Below are positions 46,127 through 54,615 of a stretch of 64,000 bases of DNA, one piece after another. The stretch spans positions 1-64,000 of the forward strand of contig CADAEK010000019.1 of assembly GCA_902786925.1 (NCBI GenBank), given 5' to 3'. Below the pieces are notes generated by a model, which was given only the letters and a program-made list of their open reading frames with translations, did not search any database and had not been told where the DNA came from. Each line of letters opens with the position of its first letter. The stretch's first letter is position 1. The position numbers and the translations under genes were made by a program. The DNA comes from an uncultured Bacteroidales bacterium. GTDB lineage: Bacteria > Bacteroidota > Bacteroidia > Bacteroidales > Bacteroidaceae.

Positions 46127-47068
46127 ATGAACAAGCGTTTTAGTGCGTTGTTGCTCCTCTTGACAGCATTGGTGCTGGAAGTGAGGGCACAGTGGGATGT
46201 GCAGTTTACGGACTACACAGCCCTGCGTTCGTTTTATAATCCTGCTGTGTCGGGTACGGATGGCATGCTGAATGTAAGTGGTGTCTACTCGATGCAAATG
46301 GTAGGTTATGACGGTGCGCCTGCTACCATGTATGTCAGCGCTGATATGCCTGTGTATTTCATGAGCCCTCGTCATGGTGCGGGTGTGAGTCTTTTCAATG
46401 ACAACATCGGCATGTTTACTACGACGAAGATAGCCTTGCAATATGCTTATAATTTGAAAGTGAGCCGGCGTGGGCGCTTGGCTGTGGGCTTTCAGGGTGG
46501 CTTGCTGTCGGAGAAGATAGATCCGAGTGGTGTGAAACTGGAAATGGACAATGACCCTGCTTTCCCTAAGTCGCAGCAGGATGGCAACTGCTTTGATTTG
46601 GGTGCAGGACTGTATTATTATCATCCTAAGATGTGGCTGGGTCTCTCGAGCCAGCACTTATTGGCCCCTACCATAGAACTTGGTGAGACCAATGAGATAG
46701 AAGTGCCTCGAGTCTTTTATTTGATGGGTGGATGCAATATTAAGTTAAAAAATTCGTTAATCCTTTTACAGCCCTCTTTCCTTGTGCAGTCTGATTTGGA
46801 CTCTTGGCGTGAGGATGTGCAGTGTAAAGTGTGGTATGAGTATGAGGGGCGTAAGTTCTATGGCGGCTTAGGGTATAGTCCCGAAACATCGGTGACCTTT
46901 ATGGCTGGAGGCGTTTTTCACGGCGTCAGCTTAGGTTACAGCTATCAGATGTACACCTCAGGTGTAGGTATGGTGAACGGTAGCCACGAATTGGTAGTCG
47001 GGTATCAAACGGACTTGGATTTGTTCAAGAAAGGACGTAATCGCCATAAGAGCGTGCGTTGGCTCTGA
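46127..47068 (+). CDS. porP: T9SS outer-membrane protein PorP/SprF
   Basis: Outer-membrane beta-barrel of 313 residues. After the signal peptide, FTDYTALRSFYNPAVSGTDG is the family hallmark; repeated GVSLFNDNIG, LGLSSQHLLAP and GGLGYSPE strands follow. PorP/SprF acts with the PorK/N ring in type IX secretion and substrate anchoring. It leads the five-gene operon. Confidence 0.92.
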   Translation: MNKRFSALLLLLTALVLEVRAQWDVQFTDYTALRSFYNPAVSGTDGMLNVSGVYSMQMVGYDGAPATMYVSADMPVYFMSPRHGAGVSLFNDNIGMFTTTKIALQYAYNLKVSRRGRLAVGFQGGLLSEKIDPSGVKLEMDNDPAFPKSQQDGNCFDLGAGLYYYHPKMWLGLSSQHLLAPTIELGETNEIEVPRVFYLMGGCNIKLKNSLILLQPSFLVQSDLDSWREDVQCKVWYEYEGRKFYGGLGYSPETSVTFMAGGVFHGVSLGYSYQMYTSGVGMVNGSHELVVGYQTDLDLFKKGRNRHKSVRWL

Positions 47069-47129
47069 CCGACTCAGGTATTGGATGAAACTCGTATGTG
47101 TATTAGATAATGTATAATCTACAATAAAG

Positions 47130-48563
47130 ATGAAAAAGATTCTCTTTGTAATATGCTTGGTATTGGTTGCCGCCGCTGTGGCTTCCTGCTTCTCTAGTCA
47201 GGGAGGCTCGAGTGCGTCAGGTGGCGAGGTGACTGGTGTGGGCGGCACGTCAATGGCGGAGCCTGCTCCTTATGGCATGGTGCTGGTGAAGCGTGGTAGC
47301 CTCAAGATGGGTACGGACAAGACCGATAGTCTGTGGGGCAAAAATGTTCCTACTCGTGACATCAGTGTGGATGCTTTCTGGATGGACGAAAAGGAGGTGA
47401 CGAACTCCATGTATAGGCAGTTTGTCTATTGGGTTCGTGACTCAATCATCCGTGAGCGCTTGGCAGATCCTGCTTATGGCGATGATGAGACATATAAGAT
47501 AACAGAGGACAAGAATGGTGACCCCGTCACTCCTCATCTGAATTGGAACAAGCCATTGCCGCGCAATCCTGATGAAGATCAGCAGCGTGCTATAGAGAGT
47601 GTGTATATTACACATCCTGTAACAGGTGAGAGAATGCTGGATGCAAGTCAGTTGAACTATCGCTATGAGGTGTTTGACTATGTGATGGCTGCCAAGCGCA
47701 AGTATCGTCTCAATCCTTCGGAGCGCAATTTGAACACAGATTTTGAGACCGATCCTAATGAAGTGGTGATGATTTCAAAGGATACGGCCTATGTGGATGA
47801 CGAGGGCCTTATTCATCGTGAGACCATTACGCGTCCGCTCAGCAGCATGTGGGACTTTGTCAACACATACATTGTGAATGTCTATCCTGACACCACTTGC
47901 TGGATTAATGACTTCCAGAATGCTGAGAATGAGGTGTATATGCGACTTTACTTTACTCATTCTAACTACAATGACTATCCTGTAGTGGGTGTCAATTGGG
48001 AGCAAGCTAATGCTTTTTGCAATTGGCGTACAGACTTCTTGATTAAAGGTCTGGGTTCGCAGGCTAAGTTTATTCAGCGCTATCGCCTGCCCACCGAAGC
48101 AGAATGGGAGTTTGCAGCTCGTGGTAAAGAGGGCAATGAACTTCCCTGGCAGCAGGATGGCGTGGCGAGCGATAAGGGGTGCTATTATGCCAATTTTAAG
48201 CCCGACCGTGGCAACTATACCAAGGATGGTAACCTCATTACTTCTAAAACGGGCATCTATAGCGCCAATTCCAATGGTCTTTATGATATGGCGGGCAATG
48301 TTGCTGAATGGACAAGCACGATATTTACAGAGGCTGGTGTACTCTCGATGAGTGATATGAACCCAACGCTGACTTACAACGCGGCTAAGGAAGACCCCTA
48401 TGCGTTGAAGAAGAAGAGTGTCCGTGGCGGTTCTTGGAAAGATCCAGAGAGTTTCATTAAGAGTGCATGGCGCTCGTATGAGTACCAAAATGTGGGCCGT
48501 TCTTTCATTGGCTTCCGTTGTGTGAGGTCGCAAGTAGGGACTGCTTCAAGGGCGAAGAAATAA
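47130..48563 (+). CDS. porK: T9SS lipoprotein PorK/GldK
   Basis: Outer-membrane lipoprotein of 477 residues that forms the periplasmic ring with PorN. Lipobox Cys20 (AVASCFSS). The rest has the formylglycine-generating-enzyme-like fold: MVLVKRGSLKMGTDKTDS, DAFWMDEKEVTNSMYRQFV, YRLPTEAEWEFAARGKEG, YDMAGNVAEWTS, VRGGSWKD and FIGFRCVRS. It is not expected to be catalytic. A 140-base gap with inverted repeats precedes porL. Confidence 0.95.
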   Translation: MKKILFVICLVLVAAAVASCFSSQGGSSASGGEVTGVGGTSMAEPAPYGMVLVKRGSLKMGTDKTDSLWGKNVPTRDISVDAFWMDEKEVTNSMYRQFVYWVRDSIIRERLADPAYGDDETYKITEDKNGDPVTPHLNWNKPLPRNPDEDQQRAIESVYITHPVTGERMLDASQLNYRYEVFDYVMAAKRKYRLNPSERNLNTDFETDPNEVVMISKDTAYVDDEGLIHRETITRPLSSMWDFVNTYIVNVYPDTTCWINDFQNAENEVYMRLYFTHSNYNDYPVVGVNWEQANAFCNWRTDFLIKGLGSQAKFIQRYRLPTEAEWEFAARGKEGNELPWQQDGVASDKGCYYANFKPDRGNYTKDGNLITSKTGIYSANSNGLYDMAGNVAEWTSTIFTEAGVLSMSDMNPTLTYNAAKEDPYALKKKSVRGGSWKDPESFIKSAWRSYEYQNVGRSFIGFRCVRSQVGTASRAKK

Positions 48564-48703
48564 TAAATCTCCTCTCACCCTTTCTTGTGAGGGAGTGGTA
48601 AATAGAAACAAAAGTATAAAGTCAAGAAATAGTAAGTAGAATTCTCTCCCACTAATTTTCTACTCCTCCCATTTAGTTTAGTGGAGGCGGGGGATGTGTC
48701 TTT

Positions 48704-49543
48704 ATGGCAACACAATATACAGGCATACAGAAGTGGCTCCGTACAAAGCGCGGACAGACTTTCTTGAACTATGCATACAGCTGGGGTGCATCTGTCGTAA
48801 TTGCAGGTGCCCTGTTCAAACTCACTCATATAGATGGCGCAGATATCATGCTTTTCTTAGGTATGGGTACCGAGGTCATTGTGTTCTTTTTGGCAGGTTT
48901 TGAACCTCAAGAAAGTATGGATGCGCAAGAGTTGGCTGAGGAGGTAGCTGAAAATGCAGCTATCGCAGCGCAGACTAACGCATCTCTTTCTGAAGAGACT
49001 GTGGCAGCCTTAGCCAATGCTGCTACTGGTATGGCTAATGCTCCTGTTGGTGGTACGGTGATTGTTGGTGGAGGTGTTCCGAATGGTGGTACTATCGTCA
49101 TCAATGGCGGCGATTCAAATGAAACCGGAAAAGCGGCGGGAACAGCTGGTGCAAGCTCTGTATCTTCTGTTGATGCGGCACAGTTGGCTGAAAATATATC
49201 TTCTGCTCCTGTCTTTAACTCTGCGCAGTTCCAAGGCATGGCTCCTGAAATGCAGGCTGCAACCCGTGCTTATGTAGAGCAATTGACCGACTTGACAGAT
49301 ACGCTTAAGAAAGTGGCTGAGCAAAGTGCACGTCTCACGCGTGATTCCGAGGAGATGGAGAATATGAACCGCACGCTTACGGGAATAAACCGCTTCTATG
49401 AGATGCAGTTGAAGAGTGTTGGAACACAGTCTGCCACTATCGATGAGGTGAATGACCAGACGAAGAAACTTGCCATCCAATTGCAGGAACTCAATGAAGT
49501 TTATGCAAAGATGGTAGAAGCGCTTAAAATGAAGATATCGTAA
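48704..49543 (+). CDS. porL: T9SS motor protein PorL/GldL
   Basis: Inner-membrane stator-like protein of 279 residues, which with PorM uses proton flow to drive T9SS rotation. Two helices near residues 28-45 and 49-67 carry GADIMLFLGMGTEVIVFFLAGFEP, with the buried Glu. The cytoplasmic part is Ala-rich, includes a Gly-rich GGTVIVGGGVPNGGTI linker, and ends in a long coiled coil. Confidence 0.95.
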   Translation: MATQYTGIQKWLRTKRGQTFLNYAYSWGASVVIAGALFKLTHIDGADIMLFLGMGTEVIVFFLAGFEPQESMDAQELAEEVAENAAIAAQTNASLSEETVAALANAATGMANAPVGGTVIVGGGVPNGGTIVINGGDSNETGKAAGTAGASSVSSVDAAQLAENISSAPVFNSAQFQGMAPEMQAATRAYVEQLTDLTDTLKKVAEQSARLTRDSEEMENMNRTLTGINRFYEMQLKSVGTQSATIDEVNDQTKKLAIQLQELNEVYAKMVEALKMKIS

Positions 49544-49637
49544 ATTGGAAGTAATTAGTATATTAGTGGTTAGTTCATCAGGGCTTTTGAATGGCTGCTG
49601 GCAAACTAAGCGGCTAACAAACTAAACAGCTAAACGA

Positions 49638-51197
49638 ATGATTAGAAAGAAACTATCTCCACGTCAGAAGATGATTAATCTGATGTACGTTGTGCTCATG
49701 GCCATGTTGGCGCTCAACGTTTCATCTGATGTACTCGAAGGCTTCAAACTCGTGGATGAAGGTCTGAATCGTACCAAGGTCAATTCTGCCACACAGAATG
49801 AAGCCATATACAAGGAACTGGAGGCTGCCATGAAGCAGAACCCAGAGAAAACGCGCCAATGGTACAAGAAGGCTCAGCAGGTGCGTCAGATGTCCGACTC
49901 GCTCTATTCCTTCGCCGAGAATTTGAAGTGGGAAATTGTGCGTGAAGCCGATGGTGATGATGCAGACCTCAATGACATAGAGGGGCGTGACAATCTTGAA
50001 GCTGCCACTCATGTGATGCTGGCTCCTGGTATCGGTAAGGGCGGAAAGTTGAAGAAAGCTATTGAGTCTTATCGTGAGGGTATTACCGCCATGATTAATG
50101 ATGAGGCTCAAAAGAAGATGATCAAGAGCAATCTCTCTACCGATGTGCCCAAGAAAGCAAAGCTGCTTGGTAAGAATTGGCAGGAGTATATGTTTGAGAA
50201 TACACCTGTCGTGGCTGCTGTCACGTTGCTCACCAAACTGCAAACTGATGTGCGTCATGCTGAAGGCGAGATGTTGCATCAGCTCGTTGCAAATATTGAC
50301 GTGAAGGATGTGCGTGTGAACGAGATTCAGGCGCTTGTTATCCCTACATCGCAGACAGTTGTTCGTGGTGGTAAGTTCTCTGCGCAAATCATTATGGCTG
50401 CAGTCGATACGACCCAACGTCCAGAGATATATGTGGGCAATACATTGCTTAAATCGGAGAATGGCCGCTATGAGACAATTTGTGGTTCTACGGGTGACTT
50501 CTCTCTTAGAGGTTATCTCGTGATGAAGAATGGCAATGGCGAGACCATCCGTCGTGAGTTCTCTCAGCCTTATACGGTGGTAGAGCCTTCAGCAACCGTC
50601 AGTGCCACCATGATGAATGTGCTCTATGCTGGTTATCAGAACCCGATTAGCGTCAGTGTACCTGGTGTGCCTAACAATAAGATTTCTCTTTCCATGACGA
50701 ATGGCCATCTTACCAAGAAGGATGGCGGTAATTATGTGGCAGTTCCCTCCAAAGTGGGTGAAGACGTCACTTTTACCGTTACGGCACAGAATGAGGGACG
50801 CCAGCAGGAAATGGGTAAGTTTACGTTTCATGTGCGTAAACTTCCTGATCCAACAGGCTTTATTGATGTGCCCGATGGCAAGGGAAGCACTAACCGCTTC
50901 AAGGGTGGTCGCATCTCCAAGCAGGCCATTGTGTCGGCTGGAGGTATTGGAGCTGCTATTGACGATGGGTTGCTCAACATTTCTTTCCGCGTGATAGGAT
51001 TCCAGATTCGCTTTATGGATAACATGGGTAATGTAGTGCCAGAAGTCAGCAACTCTGCTTCCTTTACTGCCAATCAGCTTGCCCGCATCCGTTCCCTCAC
51101 ACGAGGCAAACTTTTCAATATTAGCGAAATCCGCGTAGTGGGTCCTGATGGTATCGAACGAACTTTGAAAACTCCAGTGGAGGTCCTTATAAATTAG
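49638..51197 (+). CDS. porM: T9SS motor shaft protein PorM/GldM
   Basis: Protein of 519 residues with one N-terminal membrane helix (INLMYVVLMAMLALNVSSDV) and the conserved LSPRQKMIN before it. The periplasmic part folds into consecutive domains D1-D4: a helical bundle to about 220, then beta-rich segments with YAGYQNPISVSVPGV and FRVIGFQIRFMDNMGN. PorM links PorL in the membrane to the PorK/N ring. Confidence 0.95.
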   Translation: MIRKKLSPRQKMINLMYVVLMAMLALNVSSDVLEGFKLVDEGLNRTKVNSATQNEAIYKELEAAMKQNPEKTRQWYKKAQQVRQMSDSLYSFAENLKWEIVREADGDDADLNDIEGRDNLEAATHVMLAPGIGKGGKLKKAIESYREGITAMINDEAQKKMIKSNLSTDVPKKAKLLGKNWQEYMFENTPVVAAVTLLTKLQTDVRHAEGEMLHQLVANIDVKDVRVNEIQALVIPTSQTVVRGGKFSAQIIMAAVDTTQRPEIYVGNTLLKSENGRYETICGSTGDFSLRGYLVMKNGNGETIRREFSQPYTVVEPSATVSATMMNVLYAGYQNPISVSVPGVPNNKISLSMTNGHLTKKDGGNYVAVPSKVGEDVTFTVTAQNEGRQQEMGKFTFHVRKLPDPTGFIDVPDGKGSTNRFKGGRISKQAIVSAGGIGAAIDDGLLNISFRVIGFQIRFMDNMGNVVPEVSNSASFTANQLARIRSLTRGKLFNISEIRVVGPDGIERTLKTPVEVLIN

Positions 51198-51204
51198 CCC
51201 GATT

Positions 51205-52329
51205 ATGAAACGTATATTATTCATATTGACAACACTCTGCGTGGTGGGCGTGCTTAATGCCCAGCCACAGAAGAGTCGAGTGCAGAACAATAACCGTCCG
51301 ACTGCTGCCAGGAATAAGGCAGTAGCTGCAGGTACGGATCGTGCAAGCCTCATGTTCCCTACAGCTGTAGATGTGCCTGAAGATCCCAGTTGGCGTCGTG
51401 ACATCTACCGTTCCATCGACCTCACCAAGGACGAGAACGCCGCCCTTTACTATCCTGTGGAGCCACAAGGTGGACAGATGAACCTCTTCACCCTGCTCTT
51501 CAAGTTGCTCAATACAGGCAAGATTCCTGCTTACGAGTATCAGTTGGATGGTGTGGAGAATTTCCAGCAGAGCAACCGCATGCACTTCAAGGATATGTTG
51601 GAGCGTCAAGGCATCTTCTACGAGGTGGACGGTAACAGCATCAAGGTGAATCAAGCGGATATCCCCTCTGCAGAGGTGCTCAGCTACTACGTGAAGGAGA
51701 GTTCTTACTACGATCAGAATACGGCAACTTATCATAGCCGTATTGTGGCGCTTTGCCCAGTGCTGCATCGTGCTGCCGACGAATTCGCTATCCGTAGTTA
51801 TGGGAATGAATACGGAGAAGAGAATTTGCAGAATCAGAACGTGCAGAAGTTCCCTCTCTTTTGGGTGAAATACGACGATGTCAAGACTTACCTGAGTGGT
51901 CAGGATGTGATGACCAGCAACCTCAACAATGCTGCCCGCATGTCCATGGATGATTTCTTCTCAACCAACCACTATAAAGGTGACATCTACATGACCACCA
52001 ACATGCAGAACAAGTCTCTCCAGCAATATTGTGCTACAGACTCTCTCTTGAAGAAGGAGCAGACACGCATCGAGAAGCAAATATCCGACTTTGAGGAGCA
52101 CATCTGGCGCACACCTGTAGATTCTCTTCAGCAGGCCAAACTCGATTCTATCGCAGCGGCTTCGGTCAAGGGCAAGAAAGCCAAAGCCGGTATTGATGGT
52201 AAGGCTTCTTCGTCTGCTGCTCGGACAGCTCGCCGTGCATCTTCAGCCTCTTCGGGTAAGTCTGAAAAGTCATCTCGATCATCATCAGGTGGCGCTCCAC
52301 GTGTCTCAGTCAGAAGGCAGCGGCATTGA
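51205..52329 (+). CDS. porN: T9SS ring protein PorN/GldN with basic tail
   Basis: Periplasmic protein of 374 residues binding PorK. Signal peptide ends at VLNAQ. Core motifs are WRRDIYRSIDLTKDENAALYYP, GQMNLFTLLFKLLNTGKIPAYEY and FPLFWVKYDDVKTYL. From about residue 320 the tail becomes low-complexity and rich in Ser, Arg, Lys and Ala. It starts seven bases after porM and ends the operon. Confidence 0.94.
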   Translation: MKRILFILTTLCVVGVLNAQPQKSRVQNNNRPTAARNKAVAAGTDRASLMFPTAVDVPEDPSWRRDIYRSIDLTKDENAALYYPVEPQGGQMNLFTLLFKLLNTGKIPAYEYQLDGVENFQQSNRMHFKDMLERQGIFYEVDGNSIKVNQADIPSAEVLSYYVKESSYYDQNTATYHSRIVALCPVLHRAADEFAIRSYGNEYGEENLQNQNVQKFPLFWVKYDDVKTYLSGQDVMTSNLNNAARMSMDDFFSTNHYKGDIYMTTNMQNKSLQQYCATDSLLKKEQTRIEKQISDFEEHIWRTPVDSLQQAKLDSIAAASVKGKKAKAGIDGKASSSAARTARRASSASSGKSEKSSRSSSGGAPRVSVRRQRH

Positions 52330-52571
52330 TGCAGGAAAGAACTGTTTTGAACCACCCAGAGAAGTATCATGTCAAACAGATTATAAAGTTCGGTGATTAC
52401 AATATAGGCAGGGAAGGACATATGTTAACTCTCCCTAGCTATGTGCAGTTCATGCTCATAATGTTTCCAAAATGTTTCCCAGATTCGCCGTAATGTGCCG
52501 ATAATCAGTATTCTTCTAGCCGCCGCCCAGGCAGCCGTAGAGGAGTAAATATCACACTGATATAATATGTA
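52330..52571. other. 3' untranslated stretch after porN
   Basis: No gene, promoter or RNA is recognised in these 242 bases. They probably form the 3' end of the porPKLMN transcript up to the terminator. Confidence 0.5.
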
Positions 52572-52604
52572 AAGGGACCTGTCCATTTGGGCAGGTCCTT
52601 TTTT
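52572..52604 (+). terminator. Terminator of the porPKLMN operon
   Basis: GGACCTG and CAGGTCC form a perfect stem, extended by A/T pairs, followed by six T residues. It lies about 245 bases after the porN stop. Confidence 0.85.
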
Positions 52605-52623
52605 GTGTCTTCAAGTATGCTTT

Positions 52624-52648
52624 CGACGTTTTGGAGACAAAAACGTCG
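52624..52648. repeat. Perfect inverted repeat
   Basis: CGACGTTTT and AAAACGTCG flank a seven-base spacer. No T-run follows on either strand; function unknown. The CGCATAATGTG just after it resembles, inverted, a TGTATTATGTCGCAC at about 52731-52745. Confidence 0.6.
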
Positions 52649-52893
52649 CATAATGTGATATTTTACGAATTTATTTGGTGATTTGACATTTTATTAGTAC
52701 TTTATGCTGCATAATCTGCGACTTTAATCACTGTATTATGTCGCACAAAGTACGAATGCGTTCTATATATACACGAAAGAGATAATTGGACAAACTACCG
52801 TTGGGAGCTTCTGAGGTGTCACTCTTTACTGGATGTATGCTCTGTCTTATGTAAAACAATGGAAGAACTTATAATAAAGGAGTACCCTCAATT

Positions 52894-52962
52894 CTTGTCC
52901 GGTAGATGTCCGGTATTTGTCCAGTATTTGTCCGGTATATGTTCGGTAAATGACCGGACAAG
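52894..52962. repeat. 11-bp tandem repeat array bounded by inverted repeats
   Basis: Five full units and part of a sixth of TGTCCGGTATT-type sequence recur every 11 bases (starts at 52896, 52907, 52918, 52929, 52940, 52951). The array begins with CTTGTCCGG and closes with CCGGACAAG, a perfect nine-base inverted pair. It makes an open minus-strand frame reading repeated YRTSTGQ-like residues, which I take as an artefact. Confidence 0.88.
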
Positions 52963-53106
52963 TACCGATGATATAACGAGCAAATAGCGGACAGTGATAG
53001 AGGGAACATCGAAGCAACACCGAGGCTATTATATGGATAGAGTGTAGTTGGATATAAGAAATAACAAATAACAAAGAATAACATATGTATGAATCATGAT
53101 GAATCA

Positions 53107-53200
53107 TGATCAAGGGACGGTTCTCTGATCCGTCAGAGAGGCCCCGCGCACGGCGGAACCCCGCCCGCACAGCTCCCACGGAGAGGGCGGCCGCCCATTG
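53107..53200. other. GC-rich island with hairpins
   Basis: Composition jumps well above the surroundings. It holds TCTCTGA-TCCG-TCAGAGA (53121-53138), a compact REP-like hairpin, and the 12-base perfect palindrome GGGCGGCCGCCC (53185-53196). No gene is seen. Confidence 0.5.
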
Positions 53201-53263
53201 AATGGCAAGCCAACCAAGGCAGGTGTCTATGTAAAGAACGGCAAGAAGGTCGTGATTAAGTAA
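53201..53263 (+). pseudogene. Fragment: C-terminal tail of a secreted (T9SS-like) protein
   Basis: The frame reads NGKPTKAG, then VYVKNGKKVVIK and a TAA at 53261-53263. This is the standard ending of many Prevotellaceae exported proteins. Upstream in frame lies the GC-rich island, which encodes nothing similar, so only the last 20 codons survive. Confidence 0.7.
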
Positions 53264-53328
53264 ACATTCTTACACCCAATATCATTCGGGGACCTTTTCT
53301 TTTGCCTTTTGTAACACGATTTTGTGCG
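53264..53328. other. Spacer
   Basis: Short spacer between the gene fragment and the 23-bp repeat array. It includes GTAACAC at 53311, a possible outlying half-site of the array. Nothing else is seen. Confidence 0.4.
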
Positions 53329-53420
53329 GGTTGTGTTACAAGTGTTACACACGGTGTGTTACAAGTGTAACATACGGTGTGTGACAAATGTTACAGCGGG
53401 TGTGTGACGGATGTAACAGG
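53329..53420. repeat. Four tandem 23-bp units with internal palindrome
   Basis: Units start at 53329, 53353, 53376 and 53399 (steps of 24, 23, 23). Consensus is GGTGTGTTACAAGTGTAACA plus a few bases. The second unit holds the perfect palindrome TGTTACA-AG-TGTAACA (53357-53372); the others keep the half-sites with one or two changes. It ends about 150 bases upstream of the BASS transporter promoter. Confidence 0.88.
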
Positions 53421-53567
53421 CCTCCCCTTAGGGAAGGAGAAAAAGCCTCCTCCCAACCTCTCCTTCTCGTCTATCTAAACGTCAATTCTCGTCAATTATT
53501 TGTATGGTTCGCTGTTGTAAACACACGTTTTTAAATTGATGATGTGATTTGGAAGAAAAAGAATGAC

Positions 53568-53575
53568 TAACTTTG
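53568..53575 (+). promoter_or_regulatory. -7 element of the BASS transporter gene
   Basis: TAACTTTG lies only ten bases before the ATG, so the transcript would have almost no leader. A TTTG at 53548-53551 is 16 bases away, shorter than usual. Confidence 0.6.
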
Positions 53576-53585
53576 CAGGCGAATT

Positions 53586-54437
53586 ATGAATACAATTTTT
53601 ATAGTATTACCGATATTGACCCTGTTGATGTTTGACTTGGGGTTGGCATTGAAACCACACGATTTTGCGTTGATTGTGGCACGTCCGAAGCCTGTTGTGA
53701 TTGGGCTTGTGGGCCAAATTGTTTTGTTGCCGTTGATTGCATGGGGGGTGGGGCACCTGTTTCACTTGTCGCCCTTGTTCATGATTGGTATCATGCTGGT
53801 GGCATGTAGTCCAGGAGGCAGCTCGAGCAACGTCTTCTCGATGCTGGCGAAAGGTGATGTGGCGCTGTCAGTCACCTTAACAGCGTGCAGCAGCATTATC
53901 ACCTTGTTTTCCTTGCCTTTGGTCATGGCATGGGTGACGCAGCAAGTGGGTGAGGCAGCGCAGATTGAGTTGCCCGTAGGCAATCTGCTGGTGCAGAACC
54001 TGGTGCTGATGGCGGTGCCGATAGGTATTGGCCTGTGTGTGTCGGTTTATAAGCCTCGGGTCGCCTCAAAAATACACAGTGTTCTGCGCCGTTTGGCAAT
54101 GCCTGCATTGATGTTGCTAGCTACGGTGTTCTTTATTCAGCATCGTGATACGATTGTGGCTGAGTTTGGAGCATTGGGATTGGCCATGACCGTGCTGATT
54201 TTGGTTGCCACGTCCAGTGGCGCTTTGCTTGCGTGGTTGACTCGACTGACTGCTCAAGAGAGGAGAACCCTGGTGATAGAGGTGGGTATGCAAAATGCAG
54301 CCCAGGCAATAACGATTGCATGTAGTCCTCTTATTTTCGGGAATGAGGTCATTGCTATCCCTGCTATTGTGTATGCATTGATGATGAATGTGATATTGCT
54401 GCTGTATGTGGGTGGAGTTAAATGGATAAAAATATGA
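53586..54437 (+). CDS. Bile acid:sodium symporter (BASS) family transporter
   Basis: Inner-membrane protein of 283 residues with about nine helices. LMFDLGLALKPHDF, the cross-over motif ACSPGGSSSNVFSMLAKGDVALSV, and later EVGMQNAAQAITIA are BASS landmarks that shape the sodium and substrate sites. The family moves bile acids, pantoate, pyruvate and other organic anions, and the substrate here cannot be told. Single gene with its own promoter and terminator. Confidence 0.9.
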   Translation: MNTIFIVLPILTLLMFDLGLALKPHDFALIVARPKPVVIGLVGQIVLLPLIAWGVGHLFHLSPLFMIGIMLVACSPGGSSSNVFSMLAKGDVALSVTLTACSSIITLFSLPLVMAWVTQQVGEAAQIELPVGNLLVQNLVLMAVPIGIGLCVSVYKPRVASKIHSVLRRLAMPALMLLATVFFIQHRDTIVAEFGALGLAMTVLILVATSSGALLAWLTRLTAQERRTLVIEVGMQNAAQAITIACSPLIFGNEVIAIPAIVYALMMNVILLLYVGGVKWIKI

Positions 54438-54513
54438 AAAACGGTTTCTGTTTGAATCTTGTTTGATGCGATGCCGTGCCCGATATAGCACTAATTTATA
54501 GTACAAACGTGTG

Positions 54514-54550
54514 AAAAGCCCCGGAGTCAAGTGACTTTGCGGCTTTTTCT
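54514..54550 (+). terminator. Terminator after the BASS transporter
   Basis: AAAAGCC pairs with GGCTTTTT and an inner AGTC pairs with GACT, with internal mismatches; a T-rich tract follows. Its end abuts the thrA promoter. Confidence 0.72.
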
Positions 54551-54582
54551 TTTTGCCATGATACGAAAATGGTGTACCTTTG
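54551..54582 (+). promoter_or_regulatory. Promoter of the threonine operon
   Basis: TTTTG at 54551-54555 and TACCTTTG at 54575-54582 are 19 bases apart. The thrA ATG lies 33 bases on, too close for a leader peptide or attenuator. Confidence 0.8.
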
Positions 54583-54615
54583 TACCCGATTGTTATAACT
54601 CTTAATAGTAAGTAG

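Noticed and set aside
52847-53179. 110-codon minus-strand open frame across the 11-bp repeats
   Set aside because: Its YRTSTGQ-like repeats are a translation of the DNA repeat, and the remainder runs through the GC-rich island; no start context or motif supports it.
53107-53263. Complete insertion sequence or mobile element
   Set aside because: No transposase, terminal inverted repeats or target duplication could be identified; only a short GC-rich block and a gene tail are visible.
39029-53420. CRISPR array among the tandem repeats
   Set aside because: Units are contiguous with 11, 21 or 23-base periods and no spacers; no cas genes are present.
54583-54615. Threonine attenuator peptide before thrA
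   Set aside because: The leader is only about 30 bases, too short for a Thr-rich peptide and alternative stems.
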